Positions 8,857-18,449 of a DNA stretch of 64,000 nucleotides are shown here, one piece after another. Within the stretch, counting starts at the first letter, position 1. Each line of letters begins with the position of its first letter. Both the position numbers and the translations under genes were made by a program. The stretch lies in NCBI RefSeq assembly GCF_001675045.1, contig NZ_LYPA01000024.1, positions 1-64,000 on the forward strand. Reading direction: 5' to 3'. A model generated the notes under the pieces. That model was not told the origin of the DNA and did no database searches. It saw only the letters and a list, made by a program, of their open reading frames with translations. This DNA comes from Paenibacillus oryzae (lineage in GTDB: Bacteria; Bacillota; Bacilli; Paenibacillales; Paenibacillaceae).

Positions 8857-8926
8857 GCCGTCATGTCAGAGGTTGGTTAAGCCTTCTATTGAAACTGGCC
8901 TACGGTTCAGCTGTCGCTGTCTTAGC

Positions 8927-8955
8927 TTGACGAATAGCACTTCCCGTGCTAAGAT
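8927..8955 (+). promoter_or_regulatory. his operon promoter with palindrome in the spacer
   Basis: -35 TTGACG (8927-8932), 17-bp spacer, -10 TAAGAT (8950-8955), about 80 bases before hisZ. The spacer contains TAGCAC-N5-GTGCTA (8934-8950), a near-ideal position for a repressor to block RNA polymerase. A TrpR-like HisR/YerC repressor is one candidate from general knowledge, but the binder cannot be identified from sequence. Confidence 0.65.
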
Positions 8956-9034
8956 ATGCTCTACATTCTTTATTTTATTAGCATGGTAACATGGTAGCAC
9001 TTTAATATATTAAAGCGACTAAGGGAGATTTTAA

Positions 9035-10255
9035 ATGACGAAGCCAAAGATGTTCGAGAAGCCTGCCGGCGTCAAGGATTACTTGCCAGCGGCTGTCAAG
9101 AAGCTGCGTTATATTGAGAATAAAGCTTTAGCCTGCATGCAAGGCTGGGGCTATGAGCAGATTATGACTCCTACGATGGAATTTTACGATACAGTGGGCG
9201 TTGCCAGCTCCACCTCGGATCACAAGCTATATAAACTGTTAAATAACCGTGGAACAACTCTGGTGCTGCGCTCCGAAATGACAGCTCCGATTGCCCGCGT
9301 CGTTTCGTCGTTGCTGCGGGAGTCTGATTTTCCTCTGCGGCTTTCTTATCATTCCAATGTTTTTCGCTCCATTGAGGAGGAATCGGGAAGAGACGCCGAG
9401 TTTTTTCAGACGGGCGTTGAGCTGGTAGGAGACTCCTCGCCGGAAGCGGATGCGGAAGTGGTAGCGTTGGCTATTGCTTCGTTAAAGGCCGCAGGCGCGG
9501 AACGCTTTAAAATTGCGATTGGTCATGTCGGTTTTCTGAATGCCTTGTTCGGAGAGCTGCTGAAGGACCGGAACGATGCGCAGGAAACGCTGAAGTCCTG
9601 TTTGCTTGGACGCGATTATGTCGGGTACCGCGATCAGCTCAAGCGCTTTAATCTGGAAGACGCTGTACAAGGCGAATTGGAAAGCATTCTCCGGCTGCGC
9701 GGCGGCGTGGAGATTTGCAGTCAGGCGCAGCAGCTTGGCGGAGGCGAAGAGGCGCAAAAGGCGATTACGCAGCTATGCCAGATTTGGGATGTTCTGGATG
9801 CCTATGGCGTTTGCGAGCATGTATTGATTGATCTGACGATGATTGGAGATTTCTCCTATTATACAGGCATGACGTTTGAGGGGTATGCCGCCGATCTTGG
9901 TTTTCCCGTTGTCAGCGGCGGGCGTTATGACAATTTGCTTGCCCAATTCGGGCGTCCGGCTCCTGCTACCGGCTTTGCGATCAAAACAACCCGCGTGCTG
10001 GAGCTGCTTGGGATAGAGGAGACGGAGCAGGAGGAGCGTACTCTTCTTGTTTACAATGAAAAAGGGCGGCGCGAGGCGTTGGCGGAAGCGCAGCGTCTGC
10101 GCGGACTTGGCATAGCTGCTGTTACGGAGAAAGCCGATTCCTTGCCTTCCGGGCTTGACGGGGCGGCAACGCCATTCCTCTACAAAGGCTTGAGCTATAC
10201 CGGTCTTGCTGTTTATTTGCCCGCTGAGGGTACGAAGGGAGGAACCACATCATGA
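9035..10255 (+). CDS. hisZ: ATP phosphoribosyltransferase regulatory subunit
   Basis: A 406-residue paralogue of histidyl-tRNA synthetase that lacks aminoacylation activity and partners the short HisG to make ATP phosphoribosyltransferase. The class II fold is visible ([49 protein letters not shown]). It ends without the full anticodon-binding domain of HisS, as expected for HisZ. The start has AAGGGAG upstream. It is the first gene of the his operon, and the ATGA overlap with hisG implies coupled synthesis of the two subunits. Confidence 0.95.
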   Translation: MTKPKMFEKPAGVKDYLPAAVKKLRYIENKALACMQGWGYEQIMTPTMEFYDTVGVASSTSDHKLYKLLNNRGTTLVLRSEMTAPIARVVSSLLRESDFPLRLSYHSNVFRSIEEESGRDAEFFQTGVELVGDSSPEADAEVVALAIASLKAAGAERFKIAIGHVGFLNALFGELLKDRNDAQETLKSCLLGRDYVGYRDQLKRFNLEDAVQGELESILRLRGGVEICSQAQQLGGGEEAQKAITQLCQIWDVLDAYGVCEHVLIDLTMIGDFSYYTGMTFEGYAADLGFPVVSGGRYDNLLAQFGRPAPATGFAIKTTRVLELLGIEETEQEERTLLVYNEKGRREALAEAQRLRGLGIAAVTEKADSLPSGLDGAATPFLYKGLSYTGLAVYLPAEGTKGGTTS

Positions 10256-10905
10256 GCGGAATAGGGTCTGACTTGCTGAAGGTAGCTATGCCTAAAGGCC
10301 GCATATACAAGCAAGCCTCCAAATTGTTTCGTGAAGCCGGCCTTCCGATACCTAGCGATTTTGACGATACAAGAAAGCTGATCATTGAGCTGCCGGAGGC
10401 GGGAATGGAATTTATTATGGCCAAACCCGTCGATGTACCGACATATGTAGAATACGGAGTTGCGGATATCGGTATTGTCGGCAAGGATGTGCTCATGGAA
10501 GAAAACAAGGATGTATATGAGCTGCTGGATCTCGGCATTGCCAAATGCCGGATGTCCGTCATCGGCCTGGCGGATTGGAAACCAACGATTCATCCCCGGG
10601 TCGCAACTAAATATCCAAACGTAGCATCGGCTTATTTTCGGGAGCGTGGACAGCAGGTGGAGGTCATCAAGCTGAACGGCTCTATCGAGCTGGCTCCTCT
10701 TATTGGCTTGGCCGATCGGATTGTGGATATGGTGGAGACGGGACAAACGTTAAGAGAAAACGGACTGGTCGAAATGGAATCCATTTTCGGCATCACAAGC
10801 CGCCTGATCGCCAACCGGGTCAGCTACCGTTTAAAAAACGACCGGATTCAAAGCCTGTGCGACCGGCTGCAAGAGATTATTGTGAGCAACCAAGCGCTAA
10901 ATTAA
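10252..10905 (+). CDS. hisG: ATP phosphoribosyltransferase catalytic subunit, short form
   Basis: First enzyme of histidine synthesis: ATP plus PRPP gives phosphoribosyl-ATP. At 217 residues it is the short HisG, which lacks the C-terminal feedback domain and needs HisZ. Visible are [11 protein letters not shown] (~10-20), the [11 protein letters not shown] loop and the PRPP-binding [19 protein letters not shown] region with [11 protein letters not shown]. It overlaps hisZ by 4 bases (ATGA). Confidence 0.96.
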   Translation: MSGIGSDLLKVAMPKGRIYKQASKLFREAGLPIPSDFDDTRKLIIELPEAGMEFIMAKPVDVPTYVEYGVADIGIVGKDVLMEENKDVYELLDLGIAKCRMSVIGLADWKPTIHPRVATKYPNVASAYFRERGQQVEVIKLNGSIELAPLIGLADRIVDMVETGQTLRENGLVEMESIFGITSRLIANRVSYRLKNDRIQSLCDRLQEIIVSNQALN

Positions 10906-10957
10906 AAACAGTATTAAGCCAGGCTTGAATGGATTCAAATGAAGGGAGAGACCGGAT

Positions 10958-12250
10958 ATGAGAATCATGTCTCCAAAGGACTTTGGCTTGAAGCGGGAAG
11001 TGGAATACGGCACGCCGGAGCAAAACAAGGCAGCGCTTGACATAGTTGATGGCGTCAAAAAAGAGGGCGACGCGGCATTGCTCCGCTTTACTGAGCAATT
11101 TGACGGCTCCAGGCTAACGGCCTCCCAACTGCGTGTTACACAGGAGGATATTGATGCGGCCTATGGGCTGGTGGATGAAGCGTTCCTTATTGCAATAAGG
11201 GAGGCTGCGGCCAACATACGCAAATTCCACGAAAAGCAGCTGCGCAATTCATGGATGGATTTGCAGCCGGACGGTACGCTTCTGGGACAAATCATGCGGC
11301 CGCTAAAGCGGGTTGGCGTATATGTGCCGGGCGGGAAGGCGGCGTATCCGTCTTCCGTGCTGATGAATGTCATACCGGCGCAGGTTGCCGGCGTGCCGGA
11401 AATCGTAATGGTGACTCCTCCGGCAACAGGCGGCAAGGAGGGCATAGACCCCTTCATTCTGGTCGCCGCTGCGGAAGCGGGAGTCAAGGAGATTTACCGC
11501 GTTGGAGGCGCGCAGGCAGTAGCCGCGTTGGCCTATGGCACTGAGACTATTATTCCGGTTGATAAAATTTGCGGTCCCGGCAACATTTATGTCGCCCTGG
11601 CGAAAAGAGCCGTTTTTGGCGTTGTAGATATCGACAGCATTGCCGGACCGAGCGAAATCGCGGTGCTGGCGGATGCTGGCGCGGACGCCGCTTATATTGC
11701 CGCGGATTTGCTCTCCCAGGCAGAGCATGACGAAATGGCTTCCTCCATTCTGGTTACGCCGTCCAGAGAGCTGGCGGATGCCGTAGCGGCAGAGGTGGAG
11801 CGCCAGCTGGCGGATCTGCCGCGTCAGGCGATTGCCCGCAGCTCCATCGACAACTACGGCGCCGTGCTGCTGGTAGAAACGCTGGCGGAAGGCATCGACG
11901 TAGTCAATCAGCTTGCTCCCGAGCACCTTGAAATATTGACGGAAGACCCCATGAAGCTGCTGGCCTATATTGAAAATGCGGGAGCGATCTTTTTGGGACC
12001 GTACAGCTCGGAGCCGGTTGGCGATTATTTCGCCGGACCTAATCATATTTTGCCAACCAATGGCACGGCCAGGTTCTCTTCGCCTGTTAACGTCGATGAT
12101 TTTCTCAAAAAGTCCAGCTTGATCTACTACAGCAAGGAAGCGCTTATGGCGAACGGAGACAAAATTATGACGCTGGCGCGCCATGAAGGCCTGGAGGGTC
12201 ATGCACGGGCGATCGAGATTCGTCTGGAAAAAGAACGGGACATTCATTAA
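10958..12250 (+). CDS. hisD: histidinol dehydrogenase
   Basis: Zinc-dependent NAD enzyme for the last two oxidation steps, L-histidinol to L-histidine. It has 430 residues, the usual length. Motifs: the [16 protein letters not shown] loop, [43 protein letters not shown] (metal-binding Gln/His) and PEHLEI. The start has AAGGGAGAG upstream. The 163 bases to hisB are unusual for this operon and hold a structured element. Confidence 0.97.
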   Translation: MRIMSPKDFGLKREVEYGTPEQNKAALDIVDGVKKEGDAALLRFTEQFDGSRLTASQLRVTQEDIDAAYGLVDEAFLIAIREAAANIRKFHEKQLRNSWMDLQPDGTLLGQIMRPLKRVGVYVPGGKAAYPSSVLMNVIPAQVAGVPEIVMVTPPATGGKEGIDPFILVAAAEAGVKEIYRVGGAQAVAALAYGTETIIPVDKICGPGNIYVALAKRAVFGVVDIDSIAGPSEIAVLADAGADAAYIAADLLSQAEHDEMASSILVTPSRELADAVAAEVERQLADLPRQAIARSSIDNYGAVLLVETLAEGIDVVNQLAPEHLEILTEDPMKLLAYIENAGAIFLGPYSSEPVGDYFAGPNHILPTNGTARFSSPVNVDDFLKKSSLIYYSKEALMANGDKIMTLARHEGLEGHARAIEIRLEKERDIH

Positions 12251-12254
12251 AAAA

Positions 12255-12365
12255 ATGTTCCCTTTCTAACGCTGGCTTGCTAGCGCTGATTTGATAAGCG
12301 ATTGGGCAATAACCATCAGCTGCGGCAAGCCAACGGATTAAGGGAATACATGACTGTAAGCAGTC
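12255..12365 (+). other. nested stem structure between hisD and hisB (candidate structured RNA)
   Basis: Three nested helices can be drawn. P1 is ATGT+TCCCTT (12255-12264) with AAGGGA (12340-12345) and ACAT (12348-12351). P2 is an 8-bp TGGCTTGC (12273-12280) with GCAAGCCA (12325-12332). P3 is GCTGAT (12285-12290) with ATCAGC (12315-12320). A small hairpin GACTG/CAGTC (12352-12365) follows. No known riboswitch class or T-box motif was recognised. It could also be the remnant of a small inverted-repeat element. Confidence 0.55.
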
Positions 12366-12413
12366 GACGAGTCAATGCAGTTACACTATTATTTTTAGAA
12401 AGCAGGGATTGAC

Positions 12414-13013
12414 ATGAGTGAAAAAGAGATTCGTTCGGCATCCATAGAGCGCAAAACAAACGAAACTGATATTAAGTTGACGTTTGCGGTAGATGGCAGC
12501 GGCAAAAGCAAGCTGGAAACGGATGTGCCGTTTCTGAACCATATGCTGGATTTGTTTGCGCAGCACGGGCAATTTGATTTGCAGGTGGATGCCAAAGGCG
12601 ACATCGAAATTGACGATCACCATACGGTTGAGGATATCGGCATTTGCCTGGGCGACGCATTCCGCAAAGCTGTGGGCGATAAGCGAGGCATCAAGCGTTA
12701 TGCCAGCGTATTTGTGCCGATGGACGAAGCATTGGCGCAAGTGGTGGTGGATATTAGCAACCGTCCGCATTTTGAGTACCGGGCTGAGTATCCGTCCCAA
12801 CAGGTGGGAAGCTTTACGGTAGAGCTGGTGCAGGAATTTCTGTGGAAGCTGGCGCTGGAAGCCCGCATCACGCTTCACGTTATTGTGCATTACGGACAAA
12901 ATACCCATCATATAATCGAGGCGGTGTTCAAGGCTTTGGGACGGGCGCTTGACGAAGCGACCATCATCGACCCGCGCGTGCAAGGAGTGCCTTCCACGAA
13001 GGGAGTGCTGTAG
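12414..13013 (+). CDS. hisB: imidazoleglycerol-phosphate dehydratase
   Basis: Removes water from imidazoleglycerol phosphate to give imidazole acetol phosphate. It is the monofunctional 199-residue form with no N-terminal phosphatase domain. Metal-binding motifs are DHHTVEDIGI (about residues 66-75), FLNHMLDLFAQHG near the N-terminus, and HYGQNTHHIIEAVFKALGRAL near the C-terminus. The reading frame ends one base before hisH. The start has AGCAGGGA upstream. Confidence 0.97.
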   Translation: MSEKEIRSASIERKTNETDIKLTFAVDGSGKSKLETDVPFLNHMLDLFAQHGQFDLQVDAKGDIEIDDHHTVEDIGICLGDAFRKAVGDKRGIKRYASVFVPMDEALAQVVVDISNRPHFEYRAEYPSQQVGSFTVELVQEFLWKLALEARITLHVIVHYGQNTHHIIEAVFKALGRALDEATIIDPRVQGVPSTKGVL

Positions 13014-13014
13014 G

Positions 13015-13644
13015 ATGATCGCGATCATCGATTACGGCATGGGCAATTTGCACAGCGTGAGCAAAGCGGTTGAGCGTTTGGGCTACAATGCCGTTGTTAC
13101 GGCTGATCCAGCGGTTATCGCGGAGGCTGACGGAGCTATCCTGCCCGGGGTCGGGGCGTTTGGCGACGCGATGGAGAACCTGAGGGAAACCGGACTTGAT
13201 GCCGTAACGAAGGCTTATGCAGGATCAGGCAAGCCGCTGCTTGGCATCTGTCTTGGCATGCAGCTGCTTTTTGATAAAAGCGAGGAATATGGAAGCCATG
13301 AAGGACTGGGCCTGCTTCCGGGCGAAGTGACGCGCTTTAGCGGCGATTTCAAAATTCCCCATATGGGCTGGAATAAACTGCAATTCAGGCAAGCAGACTC
13401 GCCGCTGCTGGAAGGACTGGAAGAGGGACATGTCTATTTTGTCCATTCGTTTCACGTCAAGACGGGGCAAGCGGGCGATTTGCTGGCAACCTGCGACTAT
13501 TACGGCGATGTCACCGCGATAGTTGGACGGGAGAGTCTGTTCGGCATGCAGTTCCACCCGGAAAAAAGCGGAGAGCTTGGCATGAAGCTGCTGGGCAATT
13601 TTTTGCGGTTGACGGGAAGAGAGGGAGAGGCGCATGTTAGCTAA
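13015..13644 (+). CDS. hisH: imidazole glycerol phosphate synthase, glutaminase subunit
   Basis: Class I glutamine amidotransferase of 209 residues that supplies ammonia to HisF. Nucleophile motif [13 protein letters not shown], catalytic His/Glu in [10 protein letters not shown], and the N-terminal [11 protein letters not shown]. The ATG at 13015 starts exactly at the family N-terminus; the open frame extends 66 bases upstream inside hisB and is not used. It overlaps hisF by 11 bases, leaving no room for hisA, which lies here in B. subtilis. Confidence 0.96.
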   Translation: MIAIIDYGMGNLHSVSKAVERLGYNAVVTADPAVIAEADGAILPGVGAFGDAMENLRETGLDAVTKAYAGSGKPLLGICLGMQLLFDKSEEYGSHEGLGLLPGEVTRFSGDFKIPHMGWNKLQFRQADSPLLEGLEEGHVYFVHSFHVKTGQAGDLLATCDYYGDVTAIVGRESLFGMQFHPEKSGELGMKLLGNFLRLTGREGEAHVS

Positions 13645-14392
13645 ACGAATTATTCCGTGTCTGGACGTAAAGGACGGACGTGTTGTAAAAGGAGTCAATT
13701 TTGTTAATTTGCGCGATGCTGGCGACCCCGTGGAGCTTGCCGCTACCTATGACCGCGAAGGCGCAGACGAGCTGGTTTTTCTGGATATTTCAGCTTCGGT
13801 AGAGGGCAGAGCCACCATGATCGAGGTCGTCAAGCGGACGGCGGGAGAAATTACGATTCCCTTTACCGTTGGCGGCGGTATCTCTCATGTGGACGATATG
13901 AAGCGGCTGCTGCGGGCGGGCGCGGACAAAATCGGAATCAACACAGCTGCGGTGCGCAATCCGGCTCTGGTGTCCGAGGGAGCGAGAAAGTTTGGCTCGC
14001 AATGCATCGTGGTTGCCATTGATGCGCGTTATAATCCGGAGTGGGGCGAGTGGGAGGTCTACACGCACGGCGGCAGACAATCCACCGGCATCCGCGCGCT
14101 GGAATGGGCCTCCGACATTCAGAAGCTTGGAGCTGGCGAAATTCTGCTGACCAGCATGGATGCGGACGGCACAAAGGACGGCTTTGACATAGCGTTGACG
14201 AAGGCGGTATCCGAGCGTGTCGGCATACCTGTCATTGCATCCGGCGGAGCGGGCTCCATCAACCATTTTGGCGAGGTGTTCAGCGAGGCGAATGCGGATG
14301 CGGCGCTTGCAGCCACCATTTTTCACTATAAGGAAATGACGATTGCCGAAGTGAAGGACGATTTGCGTGCAAAAGGAGTAGAGGTGCGATGA
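13634..14392 (+). CDS. hisF: imidazole glycerol phosphate synthase, cyclase subunit
   Basis: TIM-barrel cyclase of 252 residues that joins ammonia to PRFAR, giving imidazoleglycerol phosphate and AICAR. The hallmark [18 protein letters not shown] (catalytic Asp11), IPFTVGGGI, and the second catalytic Asp in [15 protein letters not shown] are present. The CLDVKDG form and the MDADGTK motif mark it as HisF and not HisA. It overlaps hisH by 11 bases and hisI by 4 (ATGA). Confidence 0.96.
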   Translation: MLAKRIIPCLDVKDGRVVKGVNFVNLRDAGDPVELAATYDREGADELVFLDISASVEGRATMIEVVKRTAGEITIPFTVGGGISHVDDMKRLLRAGADKIGINTAAVRNPALVSEGARKFGSQCIVVAIDARYNPEWGEWEVYTHGGRQSTGIRALEWASDIQKLGAGEILLTSMDADGTKDGFDIALTKAVSERVGIPVIASGGAGSINHFGEVFSEANADAALAATIFHYKEMTIAEVKDDLRAKGVEVR

Positions 14393-15072
14393 CGGAAGTT
14401 GGTTTGGATATCGGACTGAAAATCAAGTGGGGAGCGGACGGTTTGGTGCCGGCCGTTGTGCAGGATGCTGTCAGCAAGGAAGTGCTGATGATGGCGTATA
14501 TGAATGCTGAATCGCTCCAGCTGTCGATCCAGAGCGGCACGACCTGGTTCTGGAGCCGCTCGCGGAACGAGCTGTGGAACAAGGGAGCGACCAGTGGTCA
14601 TACCCAGCGTATTGTATCTATGGCCTACGATTGCGACGGCGACACGCTGCTAGTTAAGGTGGTGCAGAAGGGGCCGGCATGCCATACGGGCAAATACAGC
14701 TGCTTCTTCAATGATATTCCGGTATCCGGCGAGGCTTCTCAAGACGCCAATGCGGAGGGCGGAGACCGCTTCGAGGTGCTGGGCAAGCTGGAATCCGTCA
14801 TTGCGGAGCGATACGCGGAACGTCCGGAGGGCACGTACACCTCCTATCTTTTTGACAAGGGTTTGGACAAAATATTGAAAAAGGTCGGCGAAGAAGCAGC
14901 CGAGGTTATTATCGCTGCCAAAAATGCCGATAACGACGAATTGCGCAGCGAAGCCAGCGACCTTATTTTCCATCTCATGGTATTGCTTAAGGAGCGCGGA
15001 TTGCCGCTTGACGACATTATGAGCGAGCTGGCGAAGCGCGATGGCAAGCCCACCACCAATAAAATGCGGTGA
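14389..15072 (+). CDS. hisI: bifunctional phosphoribosyl-AMP cyclohydrolase / phosphoribosyl-ATP pyrophosphatase
   Basis: Fusion of the second and third pathway enzymes, 227 residues. The HisI part (~1-120) has [31 protein letters not shown], the metal-binding MAYDCDGD and [10 protein letters not shown]. The HisE part (~130-227) has [21 protein letters not shown] and [12 protein letters not shown]. It is the last his gene. No terminator is visible before the prs promoter 28 bases later. Confidence 0.96.
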   Translation: MTEVGLDIGLKIKWGADGLVPAVVQDAVSKEVLMMAYMNAESLQLSIQSGTTWFWSRSRNELWNKGATSGHTQRIVSMAYDCDGDTLLVKVVQKGPACHTGKYSCFFNDIPVSGEASQDANAEGGDRFEVLGKLESVIAERYAERPEGTYTSYLFDKGLDKILKKVGEEAAEVIIAAKNADNDELRSEASDLIFHLMVLLKERGLPLDDIMSELAKRDGKPTTNKMR

Positions 15073-15099
15073 TTTGTCGAAAATATTAACAATACCTTT

Positions 15100-15127
15100 T
15101 TGAAATCTCAACAAATGTATGTATAAT
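15100..15127 (+). promoter_or_regulatory. prs promoter
   Basis: TTGAAA (15100-15105), 16-bp spacer, TATAAT (15122-15127), 60 bases before the prs start. It allows prs to be expressed apart from the his operon. Confidence 0.72.
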
Positions 15128-15187
15128 AGGACAGTAAGCATTGATCGAAGTTTTAAATTATTTGGTTGAAACGCTCAGGAGGGTATC

Positions 15188-16138
15188 ATGTTAAGCGACA
15201 AGGTACGTATTTTTTCGGGTTCATCAAATCCGGTGCTGGCTCAAAAGATTAGTGCAGAGCTTGGTCTGAACCTTGGTTCCATCAAATTGTCACGTTTCAA
15301 GAGCGGAGAGATTTACGTCCACTATGAAGAAACGATTCGGAACTGCGATGTTTTTCTTGTTCAGTCGTTCTCGCATCCCATCAACGAGCATTTTGTCGAA
15401 TTGCTGGTCATGATCGACGCGGCGAAGCGGGCATCCGCACGCACGGTCAATATTATCATGCCTTATTACGGCTATGCCCGCCAGGAGCGCAAGGCTGCGC
15501 CGCGGGAGCCAATTTCGGCAAAAATGCTGGCGGATGTGCTGACGACGGTAGGAGCGACGCGCGTCATTACGATCGACCTGCACGCCCCGGCAATCCAAGG
15601 CTTCTTTAATATTCCAGTGGATCATATGACGGCGCTGGATCTCATCAGCGACTATCTGAAATCCAAAAATATTAAGAATCCGGTTGTTGTATCGCCGGAT
15701 GCCGGACGCGCTTCGACAGCCGAAAAGCTTGCCAATTATCTGGATACGTCCTTCGCCATCATGATTAAGAAACGTCCCGCGCACAATGAGTCATCCATTA
15801 CGCATGTCATCGGGGATGTCGAGGGGCAAACGCCGATTATTATCGAGGATCTTATCGATACGGGCTCAACAATCGTAAATGTTGTGGAAAGCTTGAAGGA
15901 GCGGGGAGCAGAAGACGTCTACGTATGCGCCACTCATCCTCTTTTCTCCGGCAATGCGATTCAGCGTCTGGATCACTCCAGCATCAAGGAAGTCATTGTA
16001 ACGGACTCCATTCTGCTGCCGGAGACAACGCCGGACCGATTCCGAATTTTGTCGGTGGCGCCGCTTCTGGCGGAAGCGACGCGCATTATTCTGGATGGCG
16101 GCTCCATCAGCACCCTCTTCAAGAACAAAGGCGTTTAA
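15188..16138 (+). CDS. prs: ribose-phosphate pyrophosphokinase (PRPP synthetase)
   Basis: Makes PRPP from ribose 5-phosphate and ATP, the substrate of HisG. It has 316 residues, the normal class I length. Motifs: RFKSGEIYV, the flexible loop YYGYARQERKAAPREPISAKM, VDHMTAL, VVSPDAGRAST and the PRPP-binding IIIEDLIDTGSTI. In other Bacillales the housekeeping prs lies beside glmU, so this his-linked copy may be a paralogue (inference). It has its own promoter, AGGAGG upstream and a terminator. Confidence 0.93.
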   Translation: MLSDKVRIFSGSSNPVLAQKISAELGLNLGSIKLSRFKSGEIYVHYEETIRNCDVFLVQSFSHPINEHFVELLVMIDAAKRASARTVNIIMPYYGYARQERKAAPREPISAKMLADVLTTVGATRVITIDLHAPAIQGFFNIPVDHMTALDLISDYLKSKNIKNPVVVSPDAGRASTAEKLANYLDTSFAIMIKKRPAHNESSITHVIGDVEGQTPIIIEDLIDTGSTIVNVVESLKERGAEDVYVCATHPLFSGNAIQRLDHSSIKEVIVTDSILLPETTPDRFRILSVAPLLAEATRIILDGGSISTLFKNKGV

Positions 16139-16176
16139 CCGGAAATAAATATAATTCCATAGTTTTTCCCGTGAAA

Positions 16177-16209
16177 AAATCGCGGACGGCCCTGTGCTGT
16201 CCGCGATTT
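16177..16209 (+). terminator. hairpin terminator after prs
   Basis: AAATCGCGGAC pairs with GTCCGCGATTT around an 11-base loop. An A tract precedes it and only a short T run follows, so the efficiency is uncertain. Confidence 0.65.
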
Positions 16210-16277
16210 GCCACATATTCTTTTCTGTGGAGTTGCGGCGGCTATGTTATAATCGTTAAAAAGGAGGTGCCTTGCAA

Positions 16278-18023
16278 GTGAAAGAAAAAAAAGCGGCGGC
16301 TGCAGGCGGAGAAGCAAAAATCATATCCATCCAATGGGACGCCACGTTTTTTTTCGAGCGGGCGGTGCGCTCTTTGGACCGGTTCCATTACGACAAGGCA
16401 CTTAAATATTTTCGCAAGGCGATTGAATATGAGCCGGACAATCCCGTCAATCATTGCAATATGGCAGGGATTTTGTCGGAGATGGGCAATTACGAGGAAT
16501 CCAATCGGATCCTTGGCTGGATTCTGGATGAATTAGATCCGATGATGACGGAATGTCACTTCTATATGGCGAACAATTATGCCAACATGGAAATGTACGA
16601 GGCGGCAGAAGGTTCGCTTGTTCAATATTTGCAGGAAGACCCGGAGGGGCAATACCTGGATGAAGCGGAAGAAATGATGGAGCTTCTTCATTACGAGCTG
16701 GAGCGGCCCATGACGCTGACGAATATTAAATCCAGAGAGGGCATGGTGGAGCATGACCAGGCTCGCGCCTTGCTGGAGGAAGGCAAGTTTACAGAAGCGG
16801 TGCGCATTCTGGAAAGCATTGCGGAGAAGCAGCCTGAATTTCTGGCAGCCCGCAATAATCTGGCGCTTGCTTATTATTATATGGGCATGTTTGACAAAGC
16901 TATGGAGTCCATTGCCGGCGTGCTGGAGCATGAGCCGGGCAATTTGCATGCACTTTGCAATCTGGCTATTTTCTATCAGCATGAAGGCAATACGGATGAG
17001 CTGGCGGGGCTGTTGGAGCTGCTGGTGAAAACTGTGCCTTTTCATCAAGAGCATGTGTTTAAGCTGGCGACTACTATGGGGATCTTGGGAGAACACGGCA
17101 TTGCCTACCGCCACTTTATCCGCTTATTGAAGGACGGAGAAGTGCATCAGGACCCCTGTCTCTATCATTACGCCGCCGTTGCGGCCTGTAATATCGGCCG
17201 TTACGACGAAGCGGAGCGGTTGTGGAAATCAACGTTGAAGCTTGATCCTGCATCGGGTATTCCTCATTATTATATGAGCCAGCTGGAACTGATCCGTTCC
17301 GGGAACGGGGGTCCGGCGGTAAGCTACCACTATCATTTGCCCTTTGAGGAGCAGTTCAAGCTGTGGGAGAAATCGTCGGACGGCATGCCGGATCATTTGA
17401 AGCGCGATCCCCTTGTCCGCTCATCGTTTTTCTGGGCGCTGCGGCATGGCGATCAAAGCACGAAGCTGCAGGTCATTCAGGCGTTCGGCATGATTGCCGA
17501 CAACGAGGTCAAGGATGTGCTGCGCGCGTTTTTGCTGGAGCCCGACGAAGACGATTATTTGAAAAATATAGCGGTGTTTGTTTTGAGAACCATCGGTGTC
17601 CAGGAGCCGCTGCATGCGGTGCTGGAGGGCAAAGCCGCCGTTATCGAGCCGCGCCAGATGCCGTCCCGGCTGCCGGAGTGGGACGACAAATGGGAGGCCG
17701 TTGCTCAAGCGGCTATCAGCCGGATGAGCAAGCATTATGATTTGGTGCAGCAGCATGATATGATGACGTTATGGGTGGAGTTTCTGACCCGTCTTTATCC
17801 CGATGTGCCTAAGCTGTCGAAGCCGGAGGGCTGGGCGGCGGCGCTGGAATATTTGACGGCAAAGATGCACAGGCGCGCCATATCGTACCATGAAGTTTCA
17901 GTAAGGTACGGAACTTCAATTGCTACCGTCAGCAAGCATGTCAAGCTGATCGACAGCGTATGCGGAATCAAGGAAAAGATGAAGAGCATCAGCTCGGTCT
18001 TTTTTGGCCAGGATTTGAAGTGA
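16278..18023 (+). CDS. tetratricopeptide-repeat protein with C-terminal helix-turn-helix-like segment (YvcD position)
   Basis: Cytoplasmic scaffold-type protein of 581 residues. TPR units are clear (DKALKYFRKAIEYEPDN, AVRILESIAEKQPEFLAARNNLALAYYYMG, DKAMESIAGVLEHEPGN, YDEAERLWKSTLKLDPAS). Residues ~380-470 look like HEAT-type helices, and the C-terminal ~60 residues contain EVSVRYGTSIATVSKHVKLI, a possible helix-turn-helix. AAGGAGGTG ends 8 bases before GTG 16278; a TTG at 16272 is only 2 bases away. The place between hisI and trxB matches yvcD of B. subtilis. The precise function is unknown. Confidence 0.85.
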   Translation: MKEKKAAAAGGEAKIISIQWDATFFFERAVRSLDRFHYDKALKYFRKAIEYEPDNPVNHCNMAGILSEMGNYEESNRILGWILDELDPMMTECHFYMANNYANMEMYEAAEGSLVQYLQEDPEGQYLDEAEEMMELLHYELERPMTLTNIKSREGMVEHDQARALLEEGKFTEAVRILESIAEKQPEFLAARNNLALAYYYMGMFDKAMESIAGVLEHEPGNLHALCNLAIFYQHEGNTDELAGLLELLVKTVPFHQEHVFKLATTMGILGEHGIAYRHFIRLLKDGEVHQDPCLYHYAAVAACNIGRYDEAERLWKSTLKLDPASGIPHYYMSQLELIRSGNGGPAVSYHYHLPFEEQFKLWEKSSDGMPDHLKRDPLVRSSFFWALRHGDQSTKLQVIQAFGMIADNEVKDVLRAFLLEPDEDDYLKNIAVFVLRTIGVQEPLHAVLEGKAAVIEPRQMPSRLPEWDDKWEAVAQAAISRMSKHYDLVQQHDMMTLWVEFLTRLYPDVPKLSKPEGWAAALEYLTAKMHRRAISYHEVSVRYGTSIATVSKHVKLIDSVCGIKEKMKSISSVFFGQDLK

Positions 18024-18449
18024 ATATGGCGGCTCGCTTGCAGAGGCGGCCTTACTTGGGTAATCCTCCGAACGCGGAACGAACTGTGTGCTTGCGGACA
18101 TCGGTGACCTTTACAAGCTTCATTGTACAGGAAATCAGTTTCTAAAGGACATTGGCGACCGTTCCAGCTCATTTTCACCTACCAAATCACACTTTTTGTC
18201 CTCTAAAGGACAGAAGTGACCGTTGCTGAAAGAGATTTCAGTGTTTTCGGGCTTTAACGGACAAATGTGACCGCTAAACACTAAACCTCAAAGCAGGACA
18301 GATTACACAGTTGCGGGCATATGCTTATTACGGCTTTGTTTCGTATTCGACGTTGTTTAATGCCGGTCATGACGTCAGCCATGCTTCTCCAAAACGGCCG
18401 TTTAGAACAACGTTTGTAACGTTTATATCATGAAGATGAGGTGAGGAAC
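18024..18449 (+). other. non-coding gap carrying phased palindrome array A
   Basis: 426 bases between the TPR gene and trxB. It holds the four-copy palindrome array (18096-18272) and a loose inverted repeat ACGTTGTT/AACAACGT (18350-18413). No credible gene is visible. Confidence 0.7.
18096..18272. repeat. palindrome array A: four 14-bp sites at 51/61/51 bp
   Basis: Sites GGACATCGGTGACC (18096), GGACATTGGCGACC (18147), GGACAGAAGTGACC (18208) and GGACAAATGTGACC (18259). Start-to-start distances are 51, 61 and 51. Flanks are also shared: TCTAAA stands before sites 2 and 3, and GTTGCTGAAAGAGA follows site 3. Array C at 61356 has the same layout and flanks. Confidence 0.85.

Larger units (their letters stand above)
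8703..9034 (+). other. gap between the hprK operon and the his operon
   Basis: 332 bases without a credible gene. It holds the tandem repeat, the terminator at 8794-8856 and the his promoter with an internal palindrome at 8927-8955. A short open frame across the terminator (8804-8989) has no ribosome binding site and is not called. Confidence 0.7.

Noticed and set aside
8804-8989. 61-residue frame before hisZ
   Set aside because: It starts inside the hprK-operon terminator and covers the his promoter; not coding.
12251-12413. T-box leader for histidine
   Set aside because: No AGGGTGGNACCGCG-like T-box sequence and no specifier loop could be found here or before hisZ.
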